DNA of 64,000 bases. It comes from Sulfurospirillum diekertiae (GTDB lineage Bacteria; Campylobacterota; Campylobacteria; Campylobacterales; Sulfurospirillaceae). This document shows, one piece after another, positions 35,679 through 47,558 of this stretch. A program made the translations under genes and the position numbers. The notes below the pieces were generated by a model, which was not told the origin of the DNA, did no database searches, and saw only the letters and a program-made list of their open reading frames with translations. The stretch is from the NCBI RefSeq assembly GCF_011769985.2, contig NZ_CP039734.2, positions 1,488,001 through 1,552,000 of the forward strand, in the 5' to 3' direction. Numbering within the stretch: the stretch's first letter is position 1; each line of letters opens with the position of its first letter.

Positions 35679-35780
35679 GTAGTAACTAAAAAGAGCATGG
35701 GTATAGGGTTTACATGTAAGGGCAAAGCCCTCTAAAAGGGAATAGTGATTTAATATGGAAAAGTTTAAAAGAAGTAGAAA

Positions 35781-35951
35781 TTAGCGAATGGGATGTTTAA
35801 GACGTTTTTTATTGCGCATTAAGAGAAGTTTGATGAAATGTTTGATTTCGCCTTTACTCTCTTTGAGCTTGGAGAAAAAAGTTTCTTTTTCAGTAATAGT
35901 AGTGAAGATGTCATTTAAAGCTTGTCTTTCATTTTGGGACAACGTACTCAC
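35781..35951 (-). CDS. Small basic protein of 56 aa coupled to an XRE regulator
   Basis: A short open frame starting with GTG at 35951 that overlaps the stop of the XRE gene (GTGA), with AAGGATGAAAA upstream as ribosome site. The product begins VSTLSQNERQALNDIF, has a predicted helical middle (TITEKETFFSKLKESKGEI) and ends in a strongly basic tail (MRNKKRLKHPIR). No family is recognised. Translation coupling to a regulator suggests a regulator/partner pair; a toxin-antitoxin pair is possible, but there is no toxin signature. Confidence 0.65.
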   Translation of the reverse strand: MSTLSQNERQALNDIFTTITEKETFFSKLKESKGEIKHFIKLLLMRNKKRLKHPIR

Positions 35952-36196
35952 TTTTCATCCTTTAGTTCATGTGCTATGCGTTGAATTAAACGCAAGGCAT
36001 CGCCCTCTTCCAGTTCACCAAGCATTTTAAAAATAGCTGATGCTGCTTGAGGTTGTGAATTACCAAGTTTCCAGTCTTGGTATGTTCGCATCGATACACC
36101 CAATTTATCTGCCATCTCACGCTGAGAAATCTTCTTGCCTAAAAATTTAGACTCAACAGCATTATGAAGGAGATTAAAAATATCGTTTGTTTTCAT
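35948..36196 (-). CDS. XRE-family helix-turn-helix regulator, 82 aa
   Basis: A small DNA-binding protein with a central HTH: KISQREMADKLGVSMRTYQDWKLGN, residues about 21-45, in the style of Cro/CI. The C-terminal helix (EEGDALRLIQRIAHELKDEK) probably dimerises. The upstream region has a TATAAT box (around 36227) in an AT-rich stretch with repeated TACATAAAT-like words that could be its operator. It is followed by, and overlaps, the 56-aa gene. Confidence 0.85.
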   Translation of the reverse strand: MKTNDIFNLLHNAVESKFLGKKISQREMADKLGVSMRTYQDWKLGNSQPQAASAIFKMLGELEEGDALRLIQRIAHELKDEK

Positions 36197-36446
36197 GTAT
36201 AGGATTCTAGCTAAGGCTGGTTTAATTATACATAAATACGATTATTTTATAAGTTATTATATCTAAAAAATATCATTTTAGTGTATTTTTACTACATAAA
36301 TTTGTTAAAAAATACTTTTATTTAAGTTTTTTACTCATTTAATGTTTATTTTTATACAGTTTTACGTATATTATATAGAAAAATATTGAAAGAGTAAAGC
36401 ATAAGAGTTAATTTAGATACTTAGATGTTAATGTGGTTAAAGCAAT

Positions 36447-36458
36447 TTTACATGTAAA
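36447..36458. repeat. TTTACATGTAAA copy in the 36197-36528 gap
   Basis: The 332-bp gap upstream of the XRE gene and downstream of rpsO is extremely AT-rich. Besides this palindrome and the rpsO terminator, I see no gene in it. Confidence 0.8.
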
Positions 36459-36492
36459 GAGGGGAAAGAAATGAAGGGTAAAAAGAAGAAAA

Positions 36493-36515
36493 GTAGGATG
36501 GAAATTCCATCCTAC
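36493..36515 (-). terminator. Terminator of rpsO
   Basis: GTAGGATGGAA and TTCCATCCTAC form an 11-bp perfect stem with a single-base centre, followed on the minus strand by TTTTCTTCTTTTT. It lies 14 bp after the rpsO stop. Confidence 0.9.
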
Positions 36516-36528
36516 TGTAAAGCACTGA

Positions 36529-36807
36529 CTATTTTTTATTATCTCTAATAGAAAGCTCTTTAATGATTTTGCTGTATGTTACAAAATCTTTACGTTTAAG
36601 ATATTGCATCAATCGTTTGCGTTGACCGACGAGTTTAAGAAGTCCTAGTCTTGAAGAGTGATCTTTTTTATTACTCTGAAGATGTTCTGTTAAATCAACA
36701 ATTCTTTTAGAAAGAAGCGCGATTTGTACCTCTGGAGAACCTGTGTCTCCCTCTTTTCTGCCAAACTGACTAACAATTACTTGTTTTTCCGCCGAACCTA
36801 AAGCCAT
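36529..36807 (-). CDS. rpsO: 30S ribosomal protein S15
   Basis: Binds the central domain of 16S rRNA early in small-subunit assembly. The 92 residues are slightly longer than the usual 88-89. The signature GSPEVQIALLSKRIVDLTEHL and the HSSRLGLLKLVGQRKRLMQYL segment are complete. AGGAGGTCATT precedes the ATG. It is a single gene with its own promoter and strong terminator. Confidence 0.98.
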   Translation of the reverse strand: MALGSAEKQVIVSQFGRKEGDTGSPEVQIALLSKRIVDLTEHLQSNKKDHSSRLGLLKLVGQRKRLMQYLKRKDFVTYSKIIKELSIRDNKK

Positions 36808-36858
36808 AATGACCTCCTGATTGGTATTTTATTTTTTGCTTTTAAACAAAAGCTTGAA

Positions 36859-36887
36859 ATTGTAGCTAAAAAAATTAAAATTGTCTA
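36859..36887 (-). promoter_or_regulatory. Promoter of rpsO
   Basis: On the minus strand TAGACA (36887-36882), a 17-bp spacer and TACAAT (36864-36859), about 50 bp before the start codon. One mismatch from consensus in each box. Confidence 0.6.
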
Positions 36888-37047
36888 TGGGCATTCTGCC
36901 ATCACCTTCTATCTTCAAAAAAGCATCTGAGACAACTTCAAGTCTATCAAGGATTTAGGAGTTATTTTCCTAATTAAAGCTAAATATAACGTTTATTTAG
37001 TACAATATTTATCTTATTTAACCAATAAATATGTTCGAGGGAAAACT

Positions 37048-37452
37048 ATGTTATTAACTAAAGCGAGTGAGTATGCACTGCTATCATTGATTATTATTTC
37101 TCAAAAGAATAGCCCACAAGATGTTGATACCCTCTCCAATCAACTCGGTATTTCCAAGAGCTTTTTAGCTAAAATCCTTCAAGCGCTTGCAAAAGAAAAC
37201 ATTCTCAGCTCTTTTAAAGGTGCTCATGGTGGTTTTATGCTTGCACAAAAGCCAGAAAACCTCACACTCAAAGTGATCGTCGAATGTGCTGAAAAAAAGC
37301 AAACGATGGTTTTTGAATGTTCTCCTTCAACACAAAAATGCCCTGGTGGCAAAGGGACATACTGTCGTGTTTGGCCAATTCTTAATAAGCTACAAACGAA
37401 AATTGATCTATTTTTGGATAATATGACACTTAAAGATATTATTGAAATTTAA
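37048..37452 (+). CDS. Rrf2 family regulator with cluster-type cysteines
   Basis: Winged-helix regulator of 134 residues, N-terminus TKASEYALLSLIIISQ and wing SFKGAHGGFMLAQ. Cys91, Cys98 and Cys106, with Cys80, lie in the position where IscR and NsrR bind a Fe-S cluster, so it likely senses iron-sulfur state, nitric oxide or oxygen. This separates it from the cysteine-free Rrf2 protein at 5906. It lies between rpsO and flhA, the same order as Cj0884-Cj0882c in Campylobacter jejuni, and 9 bp before flhA. Confidence 0.88.
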   Translation: MLLTKASEYALLSLIIISQKNSPQDVDTLSNQLGISKSFLAKILQALAKENILSSFKGAHGGFMLAQKPENLTLKVIVECAEKKQTMVFECSPSTQKCPGGKGTYCRVWPILNKLQTKIDLFLDNMTLKDIIEI

Positions 37453-37461
37453 GGGTGTTGA

Positions 37462-39654
37462 TTGGCTAAAAATCAAAATGCGCTCTTCGCTAGGGTTATT
37501 CCTTACTTAGAGCCTCTTGTCAAAGCAAAAGATCTTACTGTTGTTGTTTTTATCGTCTCTATTATGGCGATTATTATTGTTCCTCTTCCAAGTGCCATAC
37601 TCGATTTTTTCCTAGTTATTTCACTCTCTATTTCCGTTTTGATTATTCTGATTTCGCTTTATATTCCAAGGCCAACCGATCTTTCAACTTTTCCAACACT
37701 TATTTTGATCATCACGCTCTTCCGACTTTCTTTGAACATTGCAACCACGAGAATGATTCTTACCAATGGACATTTAGGGCCTGATGCTGTGAGTGAAATT
37801 GTCTCTAGTTTTGGGCAGTTCGTTGTCGGTGGTAATTATGTCATCGGTGTTGTTGTCTTTACCATTCTTGTTTTAATTAACTTTATGGTCATTACTAAAG
37901 GTTCTACAAGGGTTGCAGAAGTTGCAGCACGTTTTACACTCGATGCGATGCCTGGCAAGCAAATGGCGATTGATGCTGACTTGAATGCTGGCTTGATTGA
38001 TGAAAAAACGGCACGTAAACGTCGCGAAGATATTATTCAAGAAGCCAATTTTTATGGAGCCATGGACGGTTCGAGTAAGTTTGTTAAAGGTGACGCTGTT
38101 GCGGGTATCATCATCACTATTATTAACATTATTGGTGGTTTTTTAATTGGTTCATTCCAACATGGACTTGATCTTGGAACCAGTGCACAAACCTATACCA
38201 TTCTTACGATTGGTGATGGTTTGGTTTCACAGCTTCCTGCCCTCATTACTTCAACCGCTACAGGTATTTTAATTACGCGTGCCAATAAAGCAGATGATGT
38301 AAGCTTCTCTGATGGTGCTGTTCAACAACTTTTTGGTGAGCACAAAACACTACTGATTGTAGGTTTTATTTTGGTCTTATTTTCTCTTGTTCCAGGACTT
38401 CCAACGCTTTCGCTTATGTTTGTTGGAGCTATCTTTTTGGGACTTGGTTATCTTGTCAAACAAACCAATGATGGAAGCTTCTCATTTCAAAAATTCTTTG
38501 CTTCTACTCCTGTTGCTATGCAAAAAGCAAAACAAGAAGCCGACAGTAAAGCACAAGCCAGTGCAGCACCCAAGAAAAGCCCAGAAGAACTACGTAAAGA
38601 AGAAGAAACAACGCTTAATGATATTCTTAAATTGGAAATCTTGGAGCTTGATTTGGGTTATCAACTCATCAAATTGGCTGATCCTGCGCAAGGCGGTGAT
38701 CTTCTTGACCGCGTTAAAAGTATGCGTCGTAAAATTGCCTCTGATTTTGGCTATCTCATTCCACAAGTCAGAATTCGTGATAACTTGCATCTAAGCCCAA
38801 ATCATTACCAGCTCTTACTAAAAGGTATTGAAATTGGCAATGGGGAAATTTATCCTGATAAATTTATGGCAATGGATAGTGGATTAACGATCGACAAAGT
38901 GCAAGGAATTCCAACTAAAGAGCCTGCATTTGGGCTGGATGCCATCTGGATTGAAGCGGCATTAAAAGAAGATGCCATCATTAAAGGTTACACAACGGTT
39001 GATCCAGCAACCGTAATTTCAACCCACTTAAGCGAATTAATCAAAAAATATGCCGAAGAGCTTCTTACCCGTCAAGAAGTTCAAAGTCTTATTGATAAAT
39101 TGCAAAAAGATTATCCTGTGGTGGTCAATGACTGTCTCAAAGTGGCCAATGTTGGGCTTATTCAAAAGGTACTTAAAGCGCTTCTTCATGAGAAGATACC
39201 TATTAAAGATCTTCTTACCATTGTTGAGACCATCAGTGATGTCGCCGAAGTGACCAAAAATGTTTCAATCATTGTTGAGCAAGTACGTGCTAAACTTTCT
39301 CGTGTTATCACAAAGCAATATAAAGATGACAATGGTGTTTTAAAGCTTCTTACATTTAATGCAGGAACTGAACAAAAGCTTTTGGATGCTCTTAGAGAGC
39401 GTGATGGCGTACGTGATCTTGTCCTTAACATTGGTCAAATCAATACACTGGTTAAAGAGTGCAGCGATGAAGCAAGCAAACTACTGCATAAAGGCGTTGC
39501 TCCCGTTGTCATTATTGTTGACCCACTGCTTCGAAAGTCACTTTCTGATATTTTCGAAAAATTTGGACTTGATATCGTCGTTCTCTCCCATGCGGAGATT
39601 GATTCAAGTTCTAAATTTGAAGTCATGGGTTCTATCGAAATAGAAAAGCTCTAA
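37462..39654 (+). CDS. flhA: Flagellar biosynthesis protein FlhA
   Basis: Inner-membrane export gate of the flagellar type III system. The 730 residues have a hydrophobic N-terminal half with 7-8 membrane helices (about 22-345), the conserved cytoplasmic loop GSTRVAEVAARFTLDAMPGKQMAIDAD (given here in part: EVAARFTLDAMPGKQM) and a large soluble C-terminal domain that docks export chaperones. It starts with a TTG at 37462, with AAGGGTG before it. Expression of motility genes in this phylum depends on this gate. No other flagellar genes are in the window. Confidence 0.96.
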   Translation: MAKNQNALFARVIPYLEPLVKAKDLTVVVFIVSIMAIIIVPLPSAILDFFLVISLSISVLIILISLYIPRPTDLSTFPTLILIITLFRLSLNIATTRMILTNGHLGPDAVSEIVSSFGQFVVGGNYVIGVVVFTILVLINFMVITKGSTRVAEVAARFTLDAMPGKQMAIDADLNAGLIDEKTARKRREDIIQEANFYGAMDGSSKFVKGDAVAGIIITIINIIGGFLIGSFQHGLDLGTSAQTYTILTIGDGLVSQLPALITSTATGILITRANKADDVSFSDGAVQQLFGEHKTLLIVGFILVLFSLVPGLPTLSLMFVGAIFLGLGYLVKQTNDGSFSFQKFFASTPVAMQKAKQEADSKAQASAAPKKSPEELRKEEETTLNDILKLEILELDLGYQLIKLADPAQGGDLLDRVKSMRRKIASDFGYLIPQVRIRDNLHLSPNHYQLLLKGIEIGNGEIYPDKFMAMDSGLTIDKVQGIPTKEPAFGLDAIWIEAALKEDAIIKGYTTVDPATVISTHLSELIKKYAEELLTRQEVQSLIDKLQKDYPVVVNDCLKVANVGLIQKVLKALLHEKIPIKDLLTIVETISDVAEVTKNVSIIVEQVRAKLSRVITKQYKDDNGVLKLLTFNAGTEQKLLDALRERDGVRDLVLNIGQINTLVKECSDEASKLLHKGVAPVVIIVDPLLRKSLSDIFEKFGLDIVVLSHAEIDSSSKFEVMGSIEIEKL

Positions 39655-39693
39655 AACAACCAATACACACATCACTAAGCATTAAGGACTTTT

Positions 39694-40719
39694 ATGAACC
39701 ACAAAATACATCACCTTTCACACACCGATTTAGATGGCTATGGCTGTCAAATGGTAAGTGCCCATTATTTTAATTCAATCGCTTTTTATAACTCAAACTA
39801 TGGTAAAGAGATCAATGAATGTTTTAATCAAATCTTAAATAACATTCAAACCTCTCCACTACAAAAACATGTCATTCTTATTACCGACCTTAATCTTACT
39901 ATGGATCAGGCAAAAGAGTTTGAGTCCAAAGTCAGTATCTGTGATAAAGAGATTATGCTATTTGTTCTGGATCATCACAAAACAGGTCAAGAATGTGCGG
40001 ATGCTTTTGAATGGTACTTTTTAGATTCTAGCCGTTGTGCAACTAAAATCACTTATGACTTTTTCAGCGCCCTCTACGGTGCAGATGAGAAGCTAAGCAA
40101 ATTTGTTGATGTCGTCAATGCTGTGGATATTTGGCTTGAAAATGAACCAGAGTTTGAACTAGGAAAAGTATGTATGGGACTCGTTAGTGGCGCTAAAGAG
40201 GTGAACAAAGTGATGTTCCCTGAAGAGAATAGCCACTACATCTTTTCACTCCTAACAAAAGCGCAAGAATACTTTACATGTAAAGATGCTCATATTGCCT
40301 TAGATGATGCCATTCATAACATTAAAAAGCAGTTTTTTGTAACAACCACGAACAATACGCTCAGCAATTTAGTCTCTGCATACAATGTCATTTTACTCAC
40401 AAAAAATAGAGAGAGAATGCAAATTATGTATAAAGAAGCCAAGGGAATTTTAACGTACAATATTGGGAATGTTTCTGTTATTGGCAATGACTTTTTAACC
40501 GCCAATCCCGATCTTGACTTTTTTATGGATATTACCTCAAAAAAGACCATCAGCCTGCGTTCAAATGGTAAAGTAGATGTCAGTAAAATTGCCGCACAAA
40601 TCGCTAATGGTGGTGGTCACCACAATGCTAGCGGCGGACTTCTCAGCAATTTTAAAGATGCTTTTATCTATGATACTATCAAATCACAAGTGATGAGCAT
40701 CATCGCGAATAAAGGATAA
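39694..40719 (+). CDS. DHH family phosphoesterase
   Basis: Cytoplasmic metal-dependent hydrolase of 341 residues. The DHH domain has SHTDLDGYGCQ, the DLNLT motif and LDHHKTG; the DHHA1 part ends in NGGGHHNASGG, which binds the phosphate of the substrate. Relatives degrade short oligonucleotides (NrnA), cyclic dinucleotides or pApA. The sequence does not fix which one. It follows flhA at 39 bp and precedes the 88-aa gene by 2 bp. One palindrome copy reads Phe-Thr-Cys-Lys. Confidence 0.87.
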   Translation: MNHKIHHLSHTDLDGYGCQMVSAHYFNSIAFYNSNYGKEINECFNQILNNIQTSPLQKHVILITDLNLTMDQAKEFESKVSICDKEIMLFVLDHHKTGQECADAFEWYFLDSSRCATKITYDFFSALYGADEKLSKFVDVVNAVDIWLENEPEFELGKVCMGLVSGAKEVNKVMFPEENSHYIFSLLTKAQEYFTCKDAHIALDDAIHNIKKQFFVTTTNNTLSNLVSAYNVILLTKNRERMQIMYKEAKGILTYNIGNVSVIGNDFLTANPDLDFFMDITSKKTISLRSNGKVDVSKIAAQIANGGGHHNASGGLLSNFKDAFIYDTIKSQVMSIIANKG

Positions 40720-40721
40720 TC

Positions 40722-40988
40722 ATGGAAGCCAACAAACTCAAACAAGAGCTCGAGCGTGCGGAAATTGAGATCGAGGAGATGTCAATGCAACTGGCTGACA
40801 TGCTTGGCGCTGCACTCTACTTTGCAGGCGCAAAAAAAGAAGATTTACCCAAAGCCATTGATCTTTACCTTAAAGGACTGGATGAAGTGTTTGAGGATGA
40901 AGACGAAGATAGTGAGATGGGTTTTGAAGAAGTTGTTGAAGTCATTGAATATATCAAAGCTAAAAACCCTAAACTTTTTCAACACTAA
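40722..40988 (+). CDS. Small acidic hypothetical protein, 88 aa
   Basis: No family recognised. A coiled-coil-like start (LKQELERAEIEIEEMSMQLADML) is followed by a very acidic stretch (EVFEDEDEDSEMGFEEVVE). It begins 2 bp after the DHH phosphoesterase stop, so both are made together and it could be a partner or regulator of that enzyme. The terminator hairpin starts just after its stop. Confidence 0.7.
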   Translation: MEANKLKQELERAEIEIEEMSMQLADMLGAALYFAGAKKEDLPKAIDLYLKGLDEVFEDEDEDSEMGFEEVVEVIEYIKAKNPKLFQH

Positions 40989-40991
40989 GCT

Positions 40992-41014
40992 GTGTAGAGA
41001 ACTTTTCTCTACAC
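40992..41014. terminator. Bidirectional terminator between the 88-aa gene and cmoA
   Basis: GTGTAGAGAA and TTCTCTACAC form a 10-bp perfect stem with a 3-nt loop. On the plus strand a T8 run follows at 41023-41030. Confidence 0.85.
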
Positions 41015-41015
41015 T

Positions 41016-41726
41016 CTATACCTTTTTTTTAGCGATAAATGTCGCAAAATTCCCCCATTTAAAAATTGTTTCTATCGTTGAAAATCCCGCATTTTTGAGC
41101 ATAGCTTTGTTTTCTTCTTCCGTATAAGGAATCAGTACATTTTCTAATGCTTCACGTTTTTGAGCAATTTCAAATTCGCTATAACCTTGCTGACGTTTAA
41201 AATCATAGTAAAGATCTATCATCTGTTTGTTGAGTTCTTTATCTTCAAATACAATTTTTTCACTAAAAACAAACAGTCCATTGGGATTGAGCGCTTGATA
41301 AATTTTAGCCACAAAATCTGCACGTTGAAGTGGACGAATAAACTGAAGCATGTAATTGGCAATAACTGCATCCTTGGAGCCTAAATCAACTTGTGTCATA
41401 TCTGCTTGTATAAACTCCACTGTTGCCCCATACGCATGCACCTTTTGACGTGCCAAATTGAGCATTGCTTCGGCATTATCAATGCCTAAGAGATGGTAGC
41501 TTTTATCGCTTTTTTTATGGAGAGCCAAGAGTGTATTGGCTGTTGAACAGCCAAGATCGACAATCTGTGCTCCCTCCTTTACATGTAAACAAATCGTTTT
41601 ACATGTAAGATCAACGACCTCTTTATAAAAGGGAATTGAGCGCTCAAGCATATCGTCAAAAACGACGGCAACATCTTCATCAAACTCAAATTGTTTGGTA
41701 ATTGGTTTGGTAAATACTTTATCCAT
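41016..41726 (-). CDS. cmoA: Carboxy-S-adenosyl-L-methionine synthase
   Basis: Makes carboxy-SAM from SAM and prephenate, the donor that CmoB uses to form cmo5U34 in tRNA. I chose the ATG at 41726 because MDKVFTKPITKQFEFDEDVA lines up with the family start; an ATG at 41747 is also open. The SAM-binding motif IVDLGCSTANTLLAL and EFIQADMTQVDL are visible. Two palindrome copies lie 20 bp apart near the 5' end. Its partner cmoB at 19571 is frameshifted, which makes the pathway state uncertain. Confidence 0.92.
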   Translation of the reverse strand: MDKVFTKPITKQFEFDEDVAVVFDDMLERSIPFYKEVVDLTCKTICLHVKEGAQIVDLGCSTANTLLALHKKSDKSYHLLGIDNAEAMLNLARQKVHAYGATVEFIQADMTQVDLGSKDAVIANYMLQFIRPLQRADFVAKIYQALNPNGLFVFSEKIVFEDKELNKQMIDLYYDFKRQQGYSEFEIAQKREALENVLIPYTEEENKAMLKNAGFSTIETIFKWGNFATFIAKKKV

Positions 41727-41832
41727 TACAATCCATATCCATAGCATTAAATTCTTTTAAATTATAACAAAATATTAGTTAGTATTAAGCATTCACTTCT
41801 TATACTGTCACTACTTTCGCACAGGTACACCA

Positions 41833-42615
41833 ATGAACAAACAGCTCCAAGAACTTACCGATTTAACGATTAAAGAGATACTTAACCTTGAAATTGTTTT
41901 GCCTGAAATTTACCGTGACATTTTTTATACCAAAGCCAAAGAACTTGGTATCAAAGTGAGTGACATTGATAAAGAAGCCGCTTTGATCTACGCTTTGCAA
42001 AAAATTCAATATATTCAAAATGAGACTGAACGTTCAACATCAGCGCTCAAAGAAAATGTTGTCAATGCACGTATTGCCATTGAAAATAAAGACAATATGG
42101 CATTGCAATTTATTGAAAACAATATGATTGAGTTAGAATTCAAAATTGCTTCCTTGCAAGAGGAGCTTTATGTGGACGAGCTCACACGACTTTACAATCG
42201 AAGATGGCTTTTTGAAAAATTCCTCAAAGACGATCACTTTATCAGTAATGGTCTTTTAGCATTTATTGACATCAACGCCTTTAAAGCCGTCAATGACAAA
42301 TTTGGACATCTTGTGGGTGATAAAGTCTTACATGTCATGGGAAAAGTGCTTAAAAAAGTACACAATACAACTGCTATTCGTTTTGCAGGAGATGAATTTT
42401 TGATACTTCACAACAGCGAAAATGAAGAAGAAATACATAAAATTTTACATACTGTCAATCTTAACCTCAAAAAAACACCTTTTAAACACAATCAAGAAAT
42501 CTTTTATATTGATTTTTCATTTGGTGTTGCACCTTTTAAAGCCAAAGACTCTTTTAAAAGTGTGCTTGAAACAGCTGATCTTAAAATGTACGATTATAAG
42601 AAGTCATTTAAGTAA
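41833..42615 (+). CDS. Soluble GGDEF-domain protein (probable diguanylate cyclase)
   Basis: A 260-residue protein without membrane helices. The first 110 residues are helical with no known sensor domain; the GGDEF domain follows: YVDELTRLYNRRWLF, FIDINAFKAVNDKFGHLVGD and the active site FAGDEFLIL, a functional AGDEF variant. The length and helical start are like those of cytoplasmic cyclases with unknown input. Its 3' end overlaps ribF on the other strand by 22 bp. Confidence 0.83.
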   Translation: MNKQLQELTDLTIKEILNLEIVLPEIYRDIFYTKAKELGIKVSDIDKEAALIYALQKIQYIQNETERSTSALKENVVNARIAIENKDNMALQFIENNMIELEFKIASLQEELYVDELTRLYNRRWLFEKFLKDDHFISNGLLAFIDINAFKAVNDKFGHLVGDKVLHVMGKVLKKVHNTTAIRFAGDEFLILHNSENEEEIHKILHTVNLNLKKTPFKHNQEIFYIDFSFGVAPFKAKDSFKSVLETADLKMYDYKKSFK

Positions 42616-43416
42616 ACTTTGCACGTTCCCAGCTGTTTTCTAGCATCTTTGATGTCTTTTTCGATCTGAAGTTTGAGATCAGCAAGCGTATTGAATTTTT
42701 GATTATCGCGTAAAAACTCTACAAAAAAGAGTTCAATCGTTCCATGAATTTCCACAAGATTGTGATCTAAGATATGCGTCTCAACCGAAAACTGACTATC
42801 CGTACTGGTTCGCACACCAATAAACGAAACGGAATCATAAATGCTCTGGGCGATACGTGTACGTGTTGCGTATACACCTTCATGAGGGATGAGATACTCT
42901 AAGACTTTCATATTCAGTGTCGGAACCAGCTCTTTTTTTCCAAGTCCCTGCCCTGTAATCACATCGCCAGAGATAGCATATTCACGCCCTAAAAAGCGGT
43001 TCGCTTCTTCTAAACGTCCCTCTTGTAAATAAGTACGGATCAAGCTTGAATGCACCGAAATACCGTGGTAACAAAACTCATCGACAATCACCACTTCGCC
43101 ATCAAAAAATGTTTTGAGATCTTTTGCGGTGCATGAACGATGTTGTCCAAAGCAAAAATCATAACCGACAACAATCTTTTTAAGATTTTTAAATTCATGC
43201 TTTAAGAGCGCTACAAATTCAGCTCCACTGAGATGTTTTACTTTGAGAAAATGAAAAAACATGCACGGATACCCTGCATATTCGCTACGCTTAATCCCCG
43301 GTGTTAAATTTGCTTGGTCTTTGTCTATGACAAACAGTGCACCATTTTCACCCAATTGATTAAGAAGCTGCCTATGCCCTACATGAATACCATCAAAACT
43401 ACCGATGGCAAGGGTG

Positions 43417-46823
<3,407 letters not shown>

Positions 46824-46834
<11 letters not shown>

Positions 46835-47549
46835 CTTTTTTGATCTCCTCAGTCTGAATGCTTGCTTGTATTGTATCAGGCTCTTCTATCAGCTTGGGTA
46901 CTGTTTCCATCATTTCAGGGGCATTTACATGTAAAGATGTTTCTTCTTGCTCTTCAGCTTTATGTGAACTCTCTTGCGTACTCTCATTGACATCATTGAT
47001 TTCACTGCTTGGTAACGTACTGCTCTCTTCTGAGATGACCGGTATTTCATCACTTTGAATGTTGGTTTCTTCAAATTGCGCATAAAGTTCTAGCGCACCT
47101 TTGGTTGCAGCGGAAACTTCGTTGTAACTGCCATCACGGATATGTCGCCAAATATCGCGCCTTACCAAACTTAACACATAACGTCTGTCACCTCCGATAA
47201 CGCGTCCAAGCTCATTACCACCACATTCATGGCATACAAAATAAGTAATTTTATGTTGTAACGTCTCTTCAGAACGACAATTTTCATCATCAACCATCAG
47301 CATACTTTGACATTTTGGGCAATAGCACCAAAGTCCAACAACATCACCTTTTTTATACTTCCAACGCCAAAGCACTTTAAATAAAATGAGTTCACGAAAT
47401 TTAAAATATTTTGGGCGCATTAAATAACGAGCGACAAAAGGAAAGGCAACTAAAATAATACAAATGGTAATGGCACCGCTATTGACAATCCACTGCGGTA
47501 TGGCGTAAAGTTCACTAATACGTGTTAAAAGGCTCAGTATTTTTTCCAA
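46824..47549 (-). CDS. Membrane protein with zinc ribbon, 241 aa
   Basis: No named family recognised. One hydrophobic helix (about residues 19-41) is followed by WCYCPKCQSMLMVDDENC and later VCHECGGNELGRVIGG, four cysteines in a zinc-ribbon arrangement. The last 90 residues are acidic, serine- and glutamate-rich and probably disordered, containing one palindrome copy (Leu-His-Val-Asn). It follows folP at a 9-bp gap and overlaps the transporter gene. It could be a partner of the transporter; this is only inferred from position. Confidence 0.75.
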
Positions 47550-47558
47550 AAAAGATTC

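Noticed and set aside
35788-36030. Plus-strand frame of 80 codons at 35788
   Set aside because: It is antisense to the XRE gene and the 56-aa gene, which have better start sites and translational coupling.
36471-36548. A 25-codon plus-strand frame with a purine-rich region before its ATG, next to a TTTACATGTAAA copy
   Set aside because: It runs through the rpsO terminator hairpin and into the end of rpsO on the other strand; its composition is explained by those elements.
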